Source of the DNA: Glandiceps talaboti
Lineage: Eukaryota > Hemichordata > Enteropneusta > Spengelidae
Direction: 5' to 3'
Length of the DNA: 64,000 nt
NCBI RefSeq assembly: GCF_964340395.1
Contig: NC_135552.1
Coordinates: 24,467,181 to 24,531,180 of the forward strand
Positions 17,701-29,095 of the stretch are shown here, in pieces. The notes beneath the pieces are model-generated. The model was not told the DNA's origin and ran no database searches. It saw only the letters and a list, made by a program, of their open reading frames with translations. How positions within the stretch are numbered: the first letter of the stretch is position 1; every line of letters begins with the position of its first letter. The position numbers and the translations under genes were made by a program.

Positions 17701-20700
17701 TATCTGTGGTTACCGTAATACGTAATCTGGAGCTACCGATAAAATAACCCTCCCGCAATGGTCAGGGTAACTGTGAATTAACTATTTGTGGTTACAAACA
17801 GTGTAACAATGCTGTTTACAATACTAATTTATTAGTATAATATTATCACATTTCCCATGATGCAACATTCTTGGGTTTGCAAGTTACCTATTGTGTTCCA
17901 GTCCAGTAAACCCAACTACATTTGTATATAATTGGAGAGCTGGTAGATAAAGGTTGCAATGTCAATGTGATAATCCTATGCGCTTATACTATAGAAGCTG
18001 CAATGGATTGAATGCTTCTGTAGAAATTAGGAAGTACACAATGTAAGTAAGAAGGGCTGTTAATGCCGTTGTAGGTCTATGCCAGGTATAAAATATTTTC
18101 CCACATTCATGTTGATATTAAGATATGAGCAGCATGTTTTTCAATAAAAGTAGTGAAGAACAGGTCAAGTGGTATTCTAAATAGGTCTAGATAGCAAATT
18201 TGCTTCTCAGGGCATTTTCTCACTCAGTAACAGGCAGAAATTTATTTTAAGAATAGAAAAGGGAAATTAACTTTAATGTCATATTTATTTGTGCCCTAAA
18301 TTTGAACTTGAAATTATGTTATGCGAACCATAATTGTATTTTGATAACTGAGAGTCCTACCAGATGGCGATTAAAGCATTCAGCATAATTTGGTGAGATT
18401 ATGTAGGAGGTACAAAATTTGGAACTCTAAAAAAATGAATAAGATTTAGTCCAAGCCATATTGATCAAATTCTAGACAAAGGTTGTAAAGGTAATCTTTC
18501 AATATTACCCCCTCCTCCCCCTCCATTTCAAGTCCTGTATAAGTTCACATCAGTAATAGTTTAATTTGTGTAAACTTGTAAAGTTTTCACAAGCTGGGTA
18601 TTAGAGAATGAGAAATCTGGCAAACAAGAAGTATACACACAGTATCTTACCCATTGCACTAAAGCAGAACAGCTGTAGTCTCTCTGGTTTTTTATAGAAG
18701 AACCAGAGATAGCCCCTAACCCTAGATCCAGGAGAGAACCCAAGGGTCTGTACCTTAAAACAGTCAGTGAGTGTTATTGTAAAGGTCTCCAATAGCCAAG
18801 ATCCACTGCATTCCTTCCACTTGTGAACATATATAATTTGTATATAATGTATACTAGTATAATGCCCACTCTCAGGTGAGTGGTTACGTAAGTGGACCAA
18901 CAGCTGGACTTTTCAGACTAAGGTCTCCAAAAGAAAGCAGAACAGCTGCAGTACATAGTGTATTCCAAAAGTGAGGCAGATACTGTCCTATAAAATAATG
19001 ATGTTTACAGTTTGTCCAAATATAAAGTATTCGTGTGTGACACTTTGATCTGTAAAGTCTGTTAAATCTAGTGTATATAGTAAATCAAGTTAGATTCCTA
19101 ACCGATAAAGAGAAAAGACAGCTGAATGAACACCCAGACCCAACCATTACCAACATTCCACAGTAGAATGTATGCAGTTATGTCTGCTAGTCTCCACTTT
19201 TTAGCAATTAGGAAGTGATCTTTTGAAGTGGCCTGGTGACCGATAATGACTTTAACACGTACATTTGATGGAAGAAAGAAAGCTAGATATATGCATGATA
19301 CATGTGTTTGATGCATGTTTTTCGTTTATTCTGGACTTTTGTGGGTATAGGTTGAGTTTAACTAAGTACAGGATTGAATACATTATGAAAAAAAGCCTTT
19401 ACATCATATTGTATGAAACTATAATCCTCATTACTAAGTTGGTCACCCTTTAGGAAGAGAGACCTGTGAATCTATTTGAGATCCTTAGGTTGAAACTTTA
19501 AAAAAAATGAGTTTGCTTCTCACCACTGCCTTGAGGAAAGAAGGTACACATCAGGAACAATAGGATGAGAACTAAATTGGCTCAAACCTCCCCCCACCCC
19601 ACCCCCAAAGTAAAAGAATTTAGTTTCTTATCCTACATTGAACTATCGATCTCGCCCGTAATACTATAATAGTAATTCTACTGAAGTTAAATAGTGTTAT
19701 GGTAGAATTTTTTTTATTTCTCTGAAAGAAATCGTGACACTAACTCGTAATGTACATGTACATAAAATATTAACTATCCTGTATCTGTACATTTTATGAC
19801 TAACGGTTTTTGGTGTGATGAAGATTGATTGAGGTTGAAGGAGAAGGAAATCATTTTCCATCTCAGAATGCTGGCACCCCCTGGAATGAATAGATTATTT
19901 ACATCATTCACTAATATCTAACTACGCTTATTCTATCTTTTCAGGCATATTCTATAGGGTTCTTTTTGGTACGCATGACTTTCACATCTTTCCTGGCGTT
20001 TTTACTGTTAATAAGAACAACATGCGGTGCCTCGTTCTATGTCATAAAATGTAGATATAGTCAGGTGTTGACCTTCTGTATGTTGCCTTGATATCCTGTG
20101 AGCAAGAATATTGATTCAAAACATTAAATTGCATTTATTGATCGGGACTGTTTCACTCGTTCCTTATGCACTTCTACATACAATACTATATACCCACATT
20201 CCACAATAAATAATTTTATTTCTCTAAAAGAAATCATAAGACACTAACTCATAATGTATAATGTACATGTACACACAATAATTGTCATATACCCACATTA
20301 TATTGTATAGAGCTGCAAAAAATGATTCCCCACATCCGATGATTAAATACAAATGTACATTTTGCAGGGAAATCATACATGACCTAAAGGCAAACCTATA
20401 TATATATATATATACATTACTGAAGGCAAAGATGTATAAATTATACTAGCAAGTTTATCACCAATTAACACCATTGTGCTTAAAAGTGAGTTTATTCACA
20501 ATTATGGATATATACATGTGCATGGTACTACATAGGTCAAATCTAATGGCTTACATGTGCAAAGGAGTAGGCCAGTACCATATGATAAATGATTTATAGA
20601 ACAGTATAACATATTTATTTTACTATATCAATTTATGGCTATGTGTGTGTAGGAAAGGGTGTCAGTTCTAACACATTTTCTTCATCTCACTCAAAAAAGG

Positions 20701-20991
20701 AATCATAGATCAGGATTAAATAAAAACATAAAAGATGAAAAGACAGAGAAAAGTGTTCCAAACCCCAAGCAAGAAGTCCCATTGGTATAACTCCACCCGT
20801 ATCATTATACATGCATGTTTCCATGCAGTATAAAAAGAAAACATTTTTCATTGTGTCAAAATTATTAAAAATGGGTTTTCTTGAGTCGCTACATAAGAAT
20901 TGATTGGAGAGCATCAAATTTGGTGTATTGCAATGCATTAGTGGTTATGTACGTCAAATTGACAGGGAACACACTGACCCACCCACACCCA

Positions 20992-21057
<66 letters not shown>

Positions 21058-21732
21058 CATACATGCACATACATACACAAACACATTCAAAGAAGAGGAT
21101 GAGAGAAAGTTAACACTGTTATCTATAGGAAAGTCTGTAATTTCCTTTTCTCACAGTATTTGGTTTTATAAATATGAATTTCATATACTGTTCAAATTGT
21201 TCAAAAAATTCAGCTCAATTTTCTGGTCATTCCTCGGATCACTTCACCAATTTAGATTAATTCATAGCAAATCAGAGTTAATACATGTTTTCATGTTGTA
21301 TTGCAGTATAATATTATATAATCAGTGGAAATGTTTCCATGAATAACATGATTAAAGCTGCTATTCAAATAGATATATTGAGGTATTTAGACTGTACAAT
21401 GGACACTGACATCTTTAGAAAACATCCTTTATGCCTCAGACAGACAACTTAATTGATCTATTTAGACTATCATAACAGCTGCCACATTCTGTCATGTAGG
21501 TATTTTTCAGTTTGTGATTTATGTTTTATCATTATAGTATACATTCTTTATTTTACAATATGCAAGACCCTGTCCTCACCACCCACCCACCCAATCACAT
21601 TCATCCATGCACATGCATACAGTGTCATCATGCATACACACACACACACATACACACACACACACACACACACATACACACACACACACACACATGCACG
21701 CACACATACACACACATACACACACACATACA

Positions 21733-21763
<31 letters not shown>

Positions 21764-24700
21764 TATATGTGCACACGACATGCATACATATGTACGTACA
21801 TGCATGCACGCATGCACACATACACATGCAATGATACATATGCACACACACACACACATACATACATACATACATACATACATACATACATACATACATA
21901 CATACATACATACAGACAGACATACACTTTCACATTACATGTGTACCTAATAATATGTCACTATACCTAGATTGTGTGATGAATTTAAGCTCATTTCACT
22001 CATGATGTATTACTGAAATTCATAGCACAAGTTATTGTAAGGGGTAAACCATTTGATTGGGGGGGGGGGGATTTGGACTCAAGGACCATGTCAGCAAATT
22101 TTTTTTTATCAATACATGTAGCAACTAGACAGCAAATTTTTTTTTGGCATGTAGGGGTATGACAATTTTTTAAAATATAAATATATGCTTTAAATTTGAC
22201 TTGTGTTGTGTAGTATAAACCTTTGACAAGAAACTTTAAAAGCCAGAAACACTAGTACCTGGGAATTTGACATTTGTCGCTAGTTTCTGCATTTGCAGCA
22301 TGACAACATTTTTGTTTTAGCACATATCCTGGAAACAATTTTTTTGACTGTCTTGACTAGGTCAGCAAATTTTTTTTCCTGATTTTGGCTGGCGACAAAT
22401 TTTGTTTTCTAGAAAATCTCCATCCCCCCCCCCCAATAATAATGGTGTATTCCTAAGCTAATGTCGCACAATATGTAAGTTGCTGACCTGACTGGTATAC
22501 TAAAGAGAGATTGTGTACTTTTCCTGAAAACAGTTTTACAATACACGTACATATGGTCAGAACAAAGAAGAAGAATTTGTCCATTACTGGAAGAGAACTG
22601 AGTGATTTCCCTGGTTAGCATACGTACCAGTTTAATTGCAAAAGATTGTATTTTTGCTAAAAATGTAGCTGACAGTTTACAATACATAGAGATAAGAATT
22701 TTTCAATTATTGTAGAAAAAATTGATATTTCTCTTTGAAACTTTAGCAAAAATATAGAAATATGCTCTTGTAGAAATAATAAATAATAAATAAGTTGAAT
22801 TGCTGCCTGGATCTCCTAATATTTCTATAGAAATTCTGTAAATGAAATTAAAATTAATGCTGTACTCTCTGCAACTGTAATGTTTTAGAAACTGATCTAA
22901 TAGATATAATGACTTATTAGTAATGTTGTACACCTTGAACATTATTGAATCAACTATGAGTAAATATTTCTGTGTAAAGCTGTAGCACAATATATATTCA
23001 ATCAAACTGAAATTTGGGTCTGCACCTAAAAATAAGCACCCCAGTGAATCATAATTTCACCTGTTAATTTACTACTTGTAGATAAAAAATACCTCTCATG
23101 GACATGAACTATGATGACATTTCAACAACTTTCTGTGAATATATTGTTAGTTGTCTGATGAAAAAATAATACCCCAGTTGTACACCTAGATATGCTACAT
23201 GTATGTTAAGATAAGTACCCACTTCCTGGGTTGGTTAATTACATTTACAATTATAGGTGAAAGTAAGTATTATCATGATCAGCAAAAAAAGGCAAGATCA
23301 GCGAAAAAGAAGAAAAATGAGGAACAGATTAAATTATGGAAGGCAAACATGATTACTAACAATAAATGAATGTAAATCAATGACCTTACAAGAGCCATTT
23401 CTATAAAATAACACACAGCAGGGAGGTAGTTTAGATAATCCTGTCAACAAAATCCAATAACTGTCTTCTATCATGTGTAACTTAATTAATTTACCGGCAT
23501 ACAAAAATATGAAACTCCTGGAGCATAAAAAAACTAATAAACATTGATTTGTGTATGTATGAAGTCAGTGTTAATAATGGATGGAAGGTGCCTAACTGAT
23601 TTATGGTGTGCGCTATTTATAGTGTCACCACAAATAAATCAAAACAGACCTATAGATGTAATCTGTAGTAGTTCTACTATTGTCTGACCTTTGGTTTTAA
23701 TATGTGTATGTTTGTTGTAGTGTTACTGTATTGCTTCCACCTACATGTAATCATATATCACCTACTATACCTGCAACCCCCCCCCCCCCAAGTTCCACTT
23801 AACCATTGATCATTTAATGTGTTCAATATGCCAATATATAATACAAACTGAATATCTCATCCTCACATTATATATTTTCCTTATTTCACTATCTGCCCGC
23901 ATCTCGATAATATTAGTCCTACTCCTTCCACAGAATATCTTATAATCCCATGTTTGTCTCAACCACCCCCCCCCCCCCACCCCCTTTCCACTGACATTGA
24001 CGGTGATATAGTAATGTTGTACAGCAAAATAAATATTACCCATGTATTAATTTACTATGAAATCCCAACAGCTGTTAAAATACAGGCACACACAGCACAC
24101 CACATAATTAGTCTACGTGTAGTCTTGAAGGACTATTACTAGTTGTACCAGTAAACTATGCCAACTAACATTTTGATTTTTTGGATTTCCCCAAATCAAG
24201 ATGGCAGTTAGGATAGCTGAAATAGTACAGGTATGCCACACCAGATAATGAAATGTATCACACTTGGACATTTGTAAATTATCATATCTATTTACATGTA
24301 TGTCATTTACAATCACTTCACACTTCTTCACATTATGCATGATTTTGATGAATGTGAATTATTTTCAGATTTGTCAGCTGAGCCTATACAGTGTGCTTGT
24401 ACAACCCCGGAATGTCTTCTTAGAAACACTAAAGTTTGTAATGCATCTAGACATTGCTATGCAGAGTACCTACAGAGAAATGATGGTGTTGATCCCATCA
24501 GTAGAGGCTGTATAGATAGCACTTCAACTTTACTATGTGAAAATAGGTAAGTGCTTTATACAACCATTGCTTATAATCAGGACCAGTAAATGTATTGGAG
24601 CTTTGAAATATTGTTTGGCAGCGCTAACAAGGAGTGGATAGCTAATAACAGGAAGTGTTGGTAAATAGAAATACATTTATCTTGCAAGAAGGAGATGTTT

Positions 24701-27700
24701 ACCTGGGTTCTCAAGGTATAATTTTACAAGGGTTCTCAACCAAAATTGTTTGATACAATACAGGAAATCATGATCAATCAATGCAAGCTTTACCAGATTC
24801 TCTCACTTTGAGTCACTGATACTAATTTTTAGCGAAAAAGTACTAAGAAATGCTTTTATAACATTAACAAACTCTCCACTAGCAGTTCATCTATAGACAT
24901 TGAAATACACACATCAAAATCAAATTAAACCCATGCAATTTTGAGTACCATCTGATTTGAATCTCTATTTCATCATGATATGCGTAATTTACTCCCTTAT
25001 CACAGCCACCAGTCTATTTGAATAATGGCAGATATGAGATATGGCAGCATGTCAGCCTGTAGGACATGTTGTATCTAACTTTAATACACACTAAATTTTG
25101 AAGGACTGAACAAAATCATCCTCTTGTCAAAGGGATATGTATGTAGGACGTTAACATTGCTTAGTTCATCATGATAATAAACAAACTATTGGGAAAATGT
25201 GCAACAGCAGGAAACTTTCAGAACTCACAAATACAGTATGCATCACCCAGTTAAAATATCTTCTTATTGTTATGGTGATGGTCATGTAGGTTTGTCATCT
25301 GAGACCTTTATTTAGTTCACAGTGGTCACACGCTGGTCACTGAAATACACAGGGTCCTGCAGTTTTATGCTAGGAATGTATAGACCATTCTACTTATTGT
25401 ATAAACTCAGTCAGGAGTCTTAAATCTCATACTGGGATAATGAACCTGTATAGAATGTAAAGGTGGTATTTTCATCAAGTATTGGAATTTCTTTTTAATT
25501 TGATGAATAACCATTGTCTGAATGATTTTTAGGCCAAATAAGTACCTGTAGCTCTAATGTGATATGGTATGATACTGGGACCCTCTCTTTTGTGGATGTA
25601 CAAATGTACGTACAGTGCACAGTTATAGGCCTGTACTAAAAACTTGTCTGCATACATCATGACCTTGATGGATGACATATATTGTGCAATAGGGTTCAAT
25701 TTAAGAATTGTTAATATGGTGCCATATAGAATAAAATATAATCTTTCTTTGAAATCAATTAAAAAAACTACATTTCGTCATTGATTTTCTGCAATGATTG
25801 TTAGGTGCTAAAACAAACTAGATAAGAAACTAGATATAAATGTATTGATAGCTAATAAATATGACACCAATGACTTTCCTAATGTCAGAGTGCCTATACT
25901 TTATCAATACTCACAAAGACCACATTGTGGCATGCAGACTACTTAACTTAACCAGGCATGAGAGAAGGAATTGGATCTCTAATATATTACATTTTTCTAT
26001 ATGTATATGTTTCTCATCTATGGTTAGGAGTATTTACATTCAAGCTACATATAGTAAATCAAATACACACTGAATTTCACAGGGGCCTTTTCATTTCTAT
26101 TGATAACAGCTAGGTTCTGTTTGTTTATTTTCAACACTCATACTGTACATGGAGGTCTGTTGACTTGACTCTATCAGGAAAACTCATATTTGACCTAATT
26201 TTTCATGAGGGGGGGGGGGGGTTTGACTTATTTGTACATTTATACTGAACCTAGTTGATTGACACTGTAATTGACAGATTGCAGTAACATCAGCACAGTG
26301 AAGTCTGGAGGTATGAAAATAGAACTTTGAGCTGCCTGGTATTGTGATTGTTTGAACAACAGAGCTGACAAAGGGAATAATTAGTTAGAGCACTTGTTTT
26401 ATTGATAGATATATTTGGGAATGATAACAAAAATTTAAAAAATCAAAATGTCAGTTAGGATAGCGGAATAGTGTAGTAGTAGCGATAGTGGTTCAAGTCT
26501 ACAGGTAGGCTACAGTTAGGATAGTGGAATAGTGTAGTAGCAATCATGGTTCAAGTCTACAGGTGGGCTACAGTTAGGATAGTGGAATAGTGTAGTAGCA
26601 ATCATGGTTCAAGTCTACAGGTAGGTTAGTAATCAGGCTTACAGAGCATCCCACAAATTCACAATTTGTTGACAAACATTTAACTTGTCCAGAATGTTCA
26701 TAAGTAAGTTGTTTACACACAGATGTCAAGCCAGTGTACACACTGTCAACAACTATAGTTACAAAAGTACCAGTATGCATTCAAGTACTTCAGTTGTCAA
26801 TCAATATTGCTCGTCATAATTTTGTGCTGTTGTTTTTTCAAAAACATGCAAACATGGCAGCTACTGAAGTTCTAAATGCACACATTTTTATTTTAGAAAA
26901 CCTGAAGTATTGAATTCAGCATGGCCAATACTGGTGTGTTGTAATGAACCAATGTGCAATAAAGATGTCATTCCTACCCATCCTACATGGCATTTTGAGA
27001 CTAACAAAAAAGGTAAGAATGATGTAAATTCATTATCGAAAGATGTTTAATACACAATTTCCATCATGCGAAACATACAGCCAAGTTATAACAGACACTA
27101 AAGTGTCTGAATAGTCATAGAGTTGTATATCAATACTTTCACATCATTTGGCTACACTCATAACTGCAGTGCTTGCTCTATGTTTGCTGCACACACTGTG
27201 CCTTTAGACTGTAATGACGTCATTGGTCCGGGATTACTAGCCTATTTTAGACCAGACTCACAATCCTGATCTGTCAGTCATATTCGATTGGGTTAAAATA
27301 TCTCTATATAATATATAATCCATATTTTCAATTCAAAGGCAATAACAGTGGCTTGCATGTGGTATAATTCTTGAAATATCAGGAAATCTAGACTGGAATG
27401 GTCATTATTCTCTAACTGTACAACTGTTTCAGCTATCAGTGACTGATTTTCTAGCTTGTTAATTTTCTCACTTTAACAGATGAAGGAGTGCTTGGTGCAT
27501 CAGACTTTGAAGAAGTAAACAAAGTTCATGAAGAAAACACAGTTGTCTCGTCAAATCCAGACCAAGACAGAAAAACTGAAAGCACATCTCCTAGAGGTGG
27601 AATAGTAGCTGATCCTGTTTATATTGCCATAGCTATAGCAGGTCTATGTTTAGTTGTACTAATTGTTGTACTTGGACTCTTTGTCATTCAACACAAGAAG

Positions 27701-27850
27701 GAGCAATTTCCTCCCCCAAATACCGGACCGGAAGATGAATGTTGTCAAACTGAGAGTAAACACAGTCACAGTGGACTGCATCGTATGATGCATAGGACTG
27801 AATGTGCAGGAGACCCATATATTTGTGAGAAGTTTTTCAACTCAGTTTAA
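14715..27850 (+). CDS. bambi: BAMBI-like TGF-beta pseudoreceptor, four exons (introns included in span)
   Basis: The exons 14715-14781, 24369-24546, 26897-27012 and 27480-27850 join in frame (732 bases, 243 residues plus stop) with GT-AG introns of 9.6, 2.3 and 0.5 kb. Residues 1-22 are a signal peptide. The ectodomain has cysteines C31, C33, C38, C46, C52, C70, C79, C96, C97 and C102, with the GC(I/L)DS and CCN...MCN patterns of BAMBI and type I receptor ectodomains. One N-glycosylation site is at N47. A single transmembrane helix spans about 168-190, followed by a 53-residue tail with no kinase. BAMBI inhibits BMP/activin/TGF-beta signalling by entering receptor complexes as a kinase-dead decoy. 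Human BAMBI is about 260 residues, so the length fits. The start ATG sits in a good context (caccATG). Confidence 0.88.
16892..17181. repeat. 39-bp minisatellite, six full units plus partial ends
   Basis: Units start at 16931, 16970, 17009, 17048, 17087, 17126 and 17165 (partial), exactly 39 bases apart. Each contains CCACAACCAAATACATGTAA. Two variants, gtacctacca and gtacatgcca, are interspersed. The period divisible by three gives a repetitive antisense frame, which is not a gene. Confidence 0.93.
18894..18921 (+). repeat. Copy of a dispersed repeat shared with 32191
   Basis: GGACCAACAGCTGGACTTTT then CAGACTAA matches 32191-32218 (ggaccaatggctggaccttt, cagactaa). Similarity fades on both sides, so this is probably the end of an interspersed element. 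Confidence 0.5.
20979..21054. repeat. (CA)n microsatellite
   Basis: Near-perfect CA dinucleotides with cccaca units at the 5' end. Confidence 0.95.
21632..21915. repeat. (CA)n/(CATA)n compound microsatellite
   Basis: Alternating CACA and CATA units with interspersed ATGCA words, ending in about 18 CATA units. The reading frames across it (His/Thr or Cys/Val) are repeat products. Confidence 0.94.
22055..22410. repeat. Degenerate repeats of a caaatttttttt motif
   Basis: gcaaatttttttt-type words recur at about 22097, 22132, 22340 and 22366, next to tcagcaaat or ggcgacaaat, with a G-run at 22060. It looks like a decayed low-order tandem or transposed sequence. Confidence 0.45.
24369..24546 (+). 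CDS. bambi: bambi exon 2: ectodomain, first part
   Basis: The acceptor ttttcag and donor gtaagt give phase 1 in and phase 2 out. It encodes QCACTTPEC, a NAS sequon, HCYAEY, and RGCIDS, the cysteine spacing of the TGF-beta receptor three-finger fold. The RGCIDS segment corresponds to HGCLDS in vertebrate BAMBI. Confidence 0.9.
24547..26896. other. bambi intron 2 (2.3 kb)
   Basis: AT-rich intron with a G-run at about 26210 and the tandem repeat at 26452-26626. No exon or RNA gene recognised. Confidence 0.65.
26452..26626 (+). repeat. Tandem repeat, three units of about 58-61 bp, tRNA/SINE-like boxes
   Basis: Units start at 26452, 26513 and 26571 with CAGTTAGGATAG(C/T)GGAATAG, and each contains GGTTCAAGTC. 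The first part loosely resembles a pol III A box and the second a B box. A single related 5' piece occurs at about 24204 (cagttaggatagctgaaata), including some left flank. This may be a SINE-derived sequence that was amplified in tandem; no cloverleaf can be drawn. Confidence 0.7.
26897..27012 (+). CDS. bambi: bambi exon 3: ectodomain, CC...CN end
   Basis: The acceptor ttttag and donor gtaaga give phase 2 in and phase 1 out. It encodes WPILVCCNEPMCNKDV, the conserved closing box (CC-x4-CN) of type I/II receptor and BAMBI ectodomains, then a His/Thr-containing stalk. Confidence 0.88.
27013..27479. other. bambi intron 3
   Basis: 467 bases of AT-rich intron, no feature seen beyond splice signals. 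Confidence 0.65.
27480..27850 (+). CDS. bambi: bambi exon 4: stalk, transmembrane segment, cytoplasmic tail
   Basis: Begins after ttaacag in phase 1 and ends with TAA at 27848-27850. It encodes an acidic, Ser-rich stalk, a transmembrane helix (YIAIAIAGLCLVVLIVVLGL), the stop-transfer HKKE, and a short tail with a CC pair, His-rich HSHSGLHRMMH and a C-terminal CEKFFNSV. No kinase or GS domain. The tail is shorter than the roughly 87 residues of human BAMBI. Confidence 0.9.
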
Positions 27851-28760
27851 ACAAAGTTAGTCTGTAAGATACGACATGGTATGCTGCCCTATCAGCTAGC
27901 TTAGCATGTCATGAAGATATCAGGGCCGATGAGGACAGAATAACACATTGTATCTTTATACAGTCTAAAACAAAGTGTTAGGATGAAATATCATCCAACC
28001 GCTGTCTAAAAAATGGAGTGCAGCATAGCTTCAGGGAAATGATCACCCTGCCAGCTGTGTTTGTTTAACAGTGATGAATTTAACTCCTAGCTGTATACAA
28101 GACTGATGATCATTGGTTGATACACAGACAGGGTTTGTATATGGAGCAATTGCAGCCAACCAGAAACTTGTTTGTGACTCAGCAGAAGTCTACTGGATGT
28201 TTGGTGATCTGTGTAAATAAGACATGTAAGTTAAAAGACAATTAAATGAAATGTACTTTGATAAAAGGTCAACTCCGTGAAATCTTCCAAAGATATTAAT
28301 GTTCCTTTTTCTGTAAAATAAGTCAGTTTCTTAGCTCCTCCTTTCTTTGAGGTGTTATATAGTCAGTGCTACACATTTTATTTTGAGTATAATTTCCAGA
28401 AAATCATTTGTGCTGCTTGTCAATTCTCTAAGCAAGAAGAATTCTTTCACATGTCAGAAAGTGTTGACGTCAGTATCCTGTCTGTTAACAGCTTTGAATG
28501 CATAATGCAAAATCAAAAACATGTAATAGAATACACCAGTCTGATTAAAAGCTGATGTAGTGGTCTGGCTTCATTTACCATAATTCATATCAAGTTGTTT
28601 TTCATCCATTGTGCATTCTGCCATGATGTATCAGGGAGTGCACATATACTAATCATTATACAAGAAGTATTATCAATGGCATGGGTCTAAGTAATACCTA
28701 GACACATTCACAGCCTGGCTACCTTGGCTGAATTGTCTTAATATATTCATTTGATGATTT
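27851..28760 (+). other. bambi 3' UTR (probable)
   Basis: Follows the TAA. An ATTAAA at 28241-28246 is a candidate polyadenylation signal about 390 bases after the stop; an AATAAA at 28950 lies within a foldback repeat. Transcript end not determinable here. Confidence 0.45.
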
Positions 28761-29095
28761 GACCATGGATATATTAATGAGATCTCACTTATTCATCCAT
28801 GGTTTCACCATTTGGTATAAACTGTGAGTCCAATCTAGCCATCAGTGATTTACAAATGGTCACTGTGAAAGTAGGTGAATGAAGTCTTTAAAATATCAGT
28901 TCGACCATGGATGAGATCTCACTAATACATCCATGGTTTGACCATTTGCAATAAACTGCAAGTGCAATCAAGCCCTCAAAGTCTACAAACAGCGAAATCC
29001 CACTCACAGCAAAAGTAGCAAGCTCACTACTTTTGCAGTGAATGGGCAGGTTTTCAGTATGGTGCTAGATTGGGCTTACAGTTTATAGCAAATTT
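28761..29095. mobile_element. Foldback repeat with internal hairpins downstream of bambi
   Basis: GACCATGGAT...GAGATCTCACT...ATCCATGGTTT occurs at 28761-28857 and again at 28903-28990. Each copy has inverted CCATGGAT/ATCCATGG ends. Then 28999-29018 and 29027-29046 form a 20-bp inverted pair (three mismatches), and the string tttgcaataaactg near 28946 recurs inverted near 29080. This nested inverted structure is typical of a MITE or foldback element. Confidence 0.6.

Larger units (their letters stand above)
14782..24368. other. bambi intron 1 (9.6 kb)
   Basis: A long intron holding a T-run at 16809-16829, a 39-bp minisatellite, (CA)n and (CA/CATA)n tracts, and C-runs at about 23777 and 23966. 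No supported exon lies inside; 14.9-16.8 and 17.2-20.9 kb look like ordinary AT-rich sequence. A long first intron after a signal-peptide exon is a usual place for enhancers, but none is identifiable by eye. Confidence 0.7.

Noticed and set aside
26452-26626. True tRNA genes
   Set aside because: Only loose A- and B-box words are present; no acceptor stem or cloverleaf pairing can be drawn.
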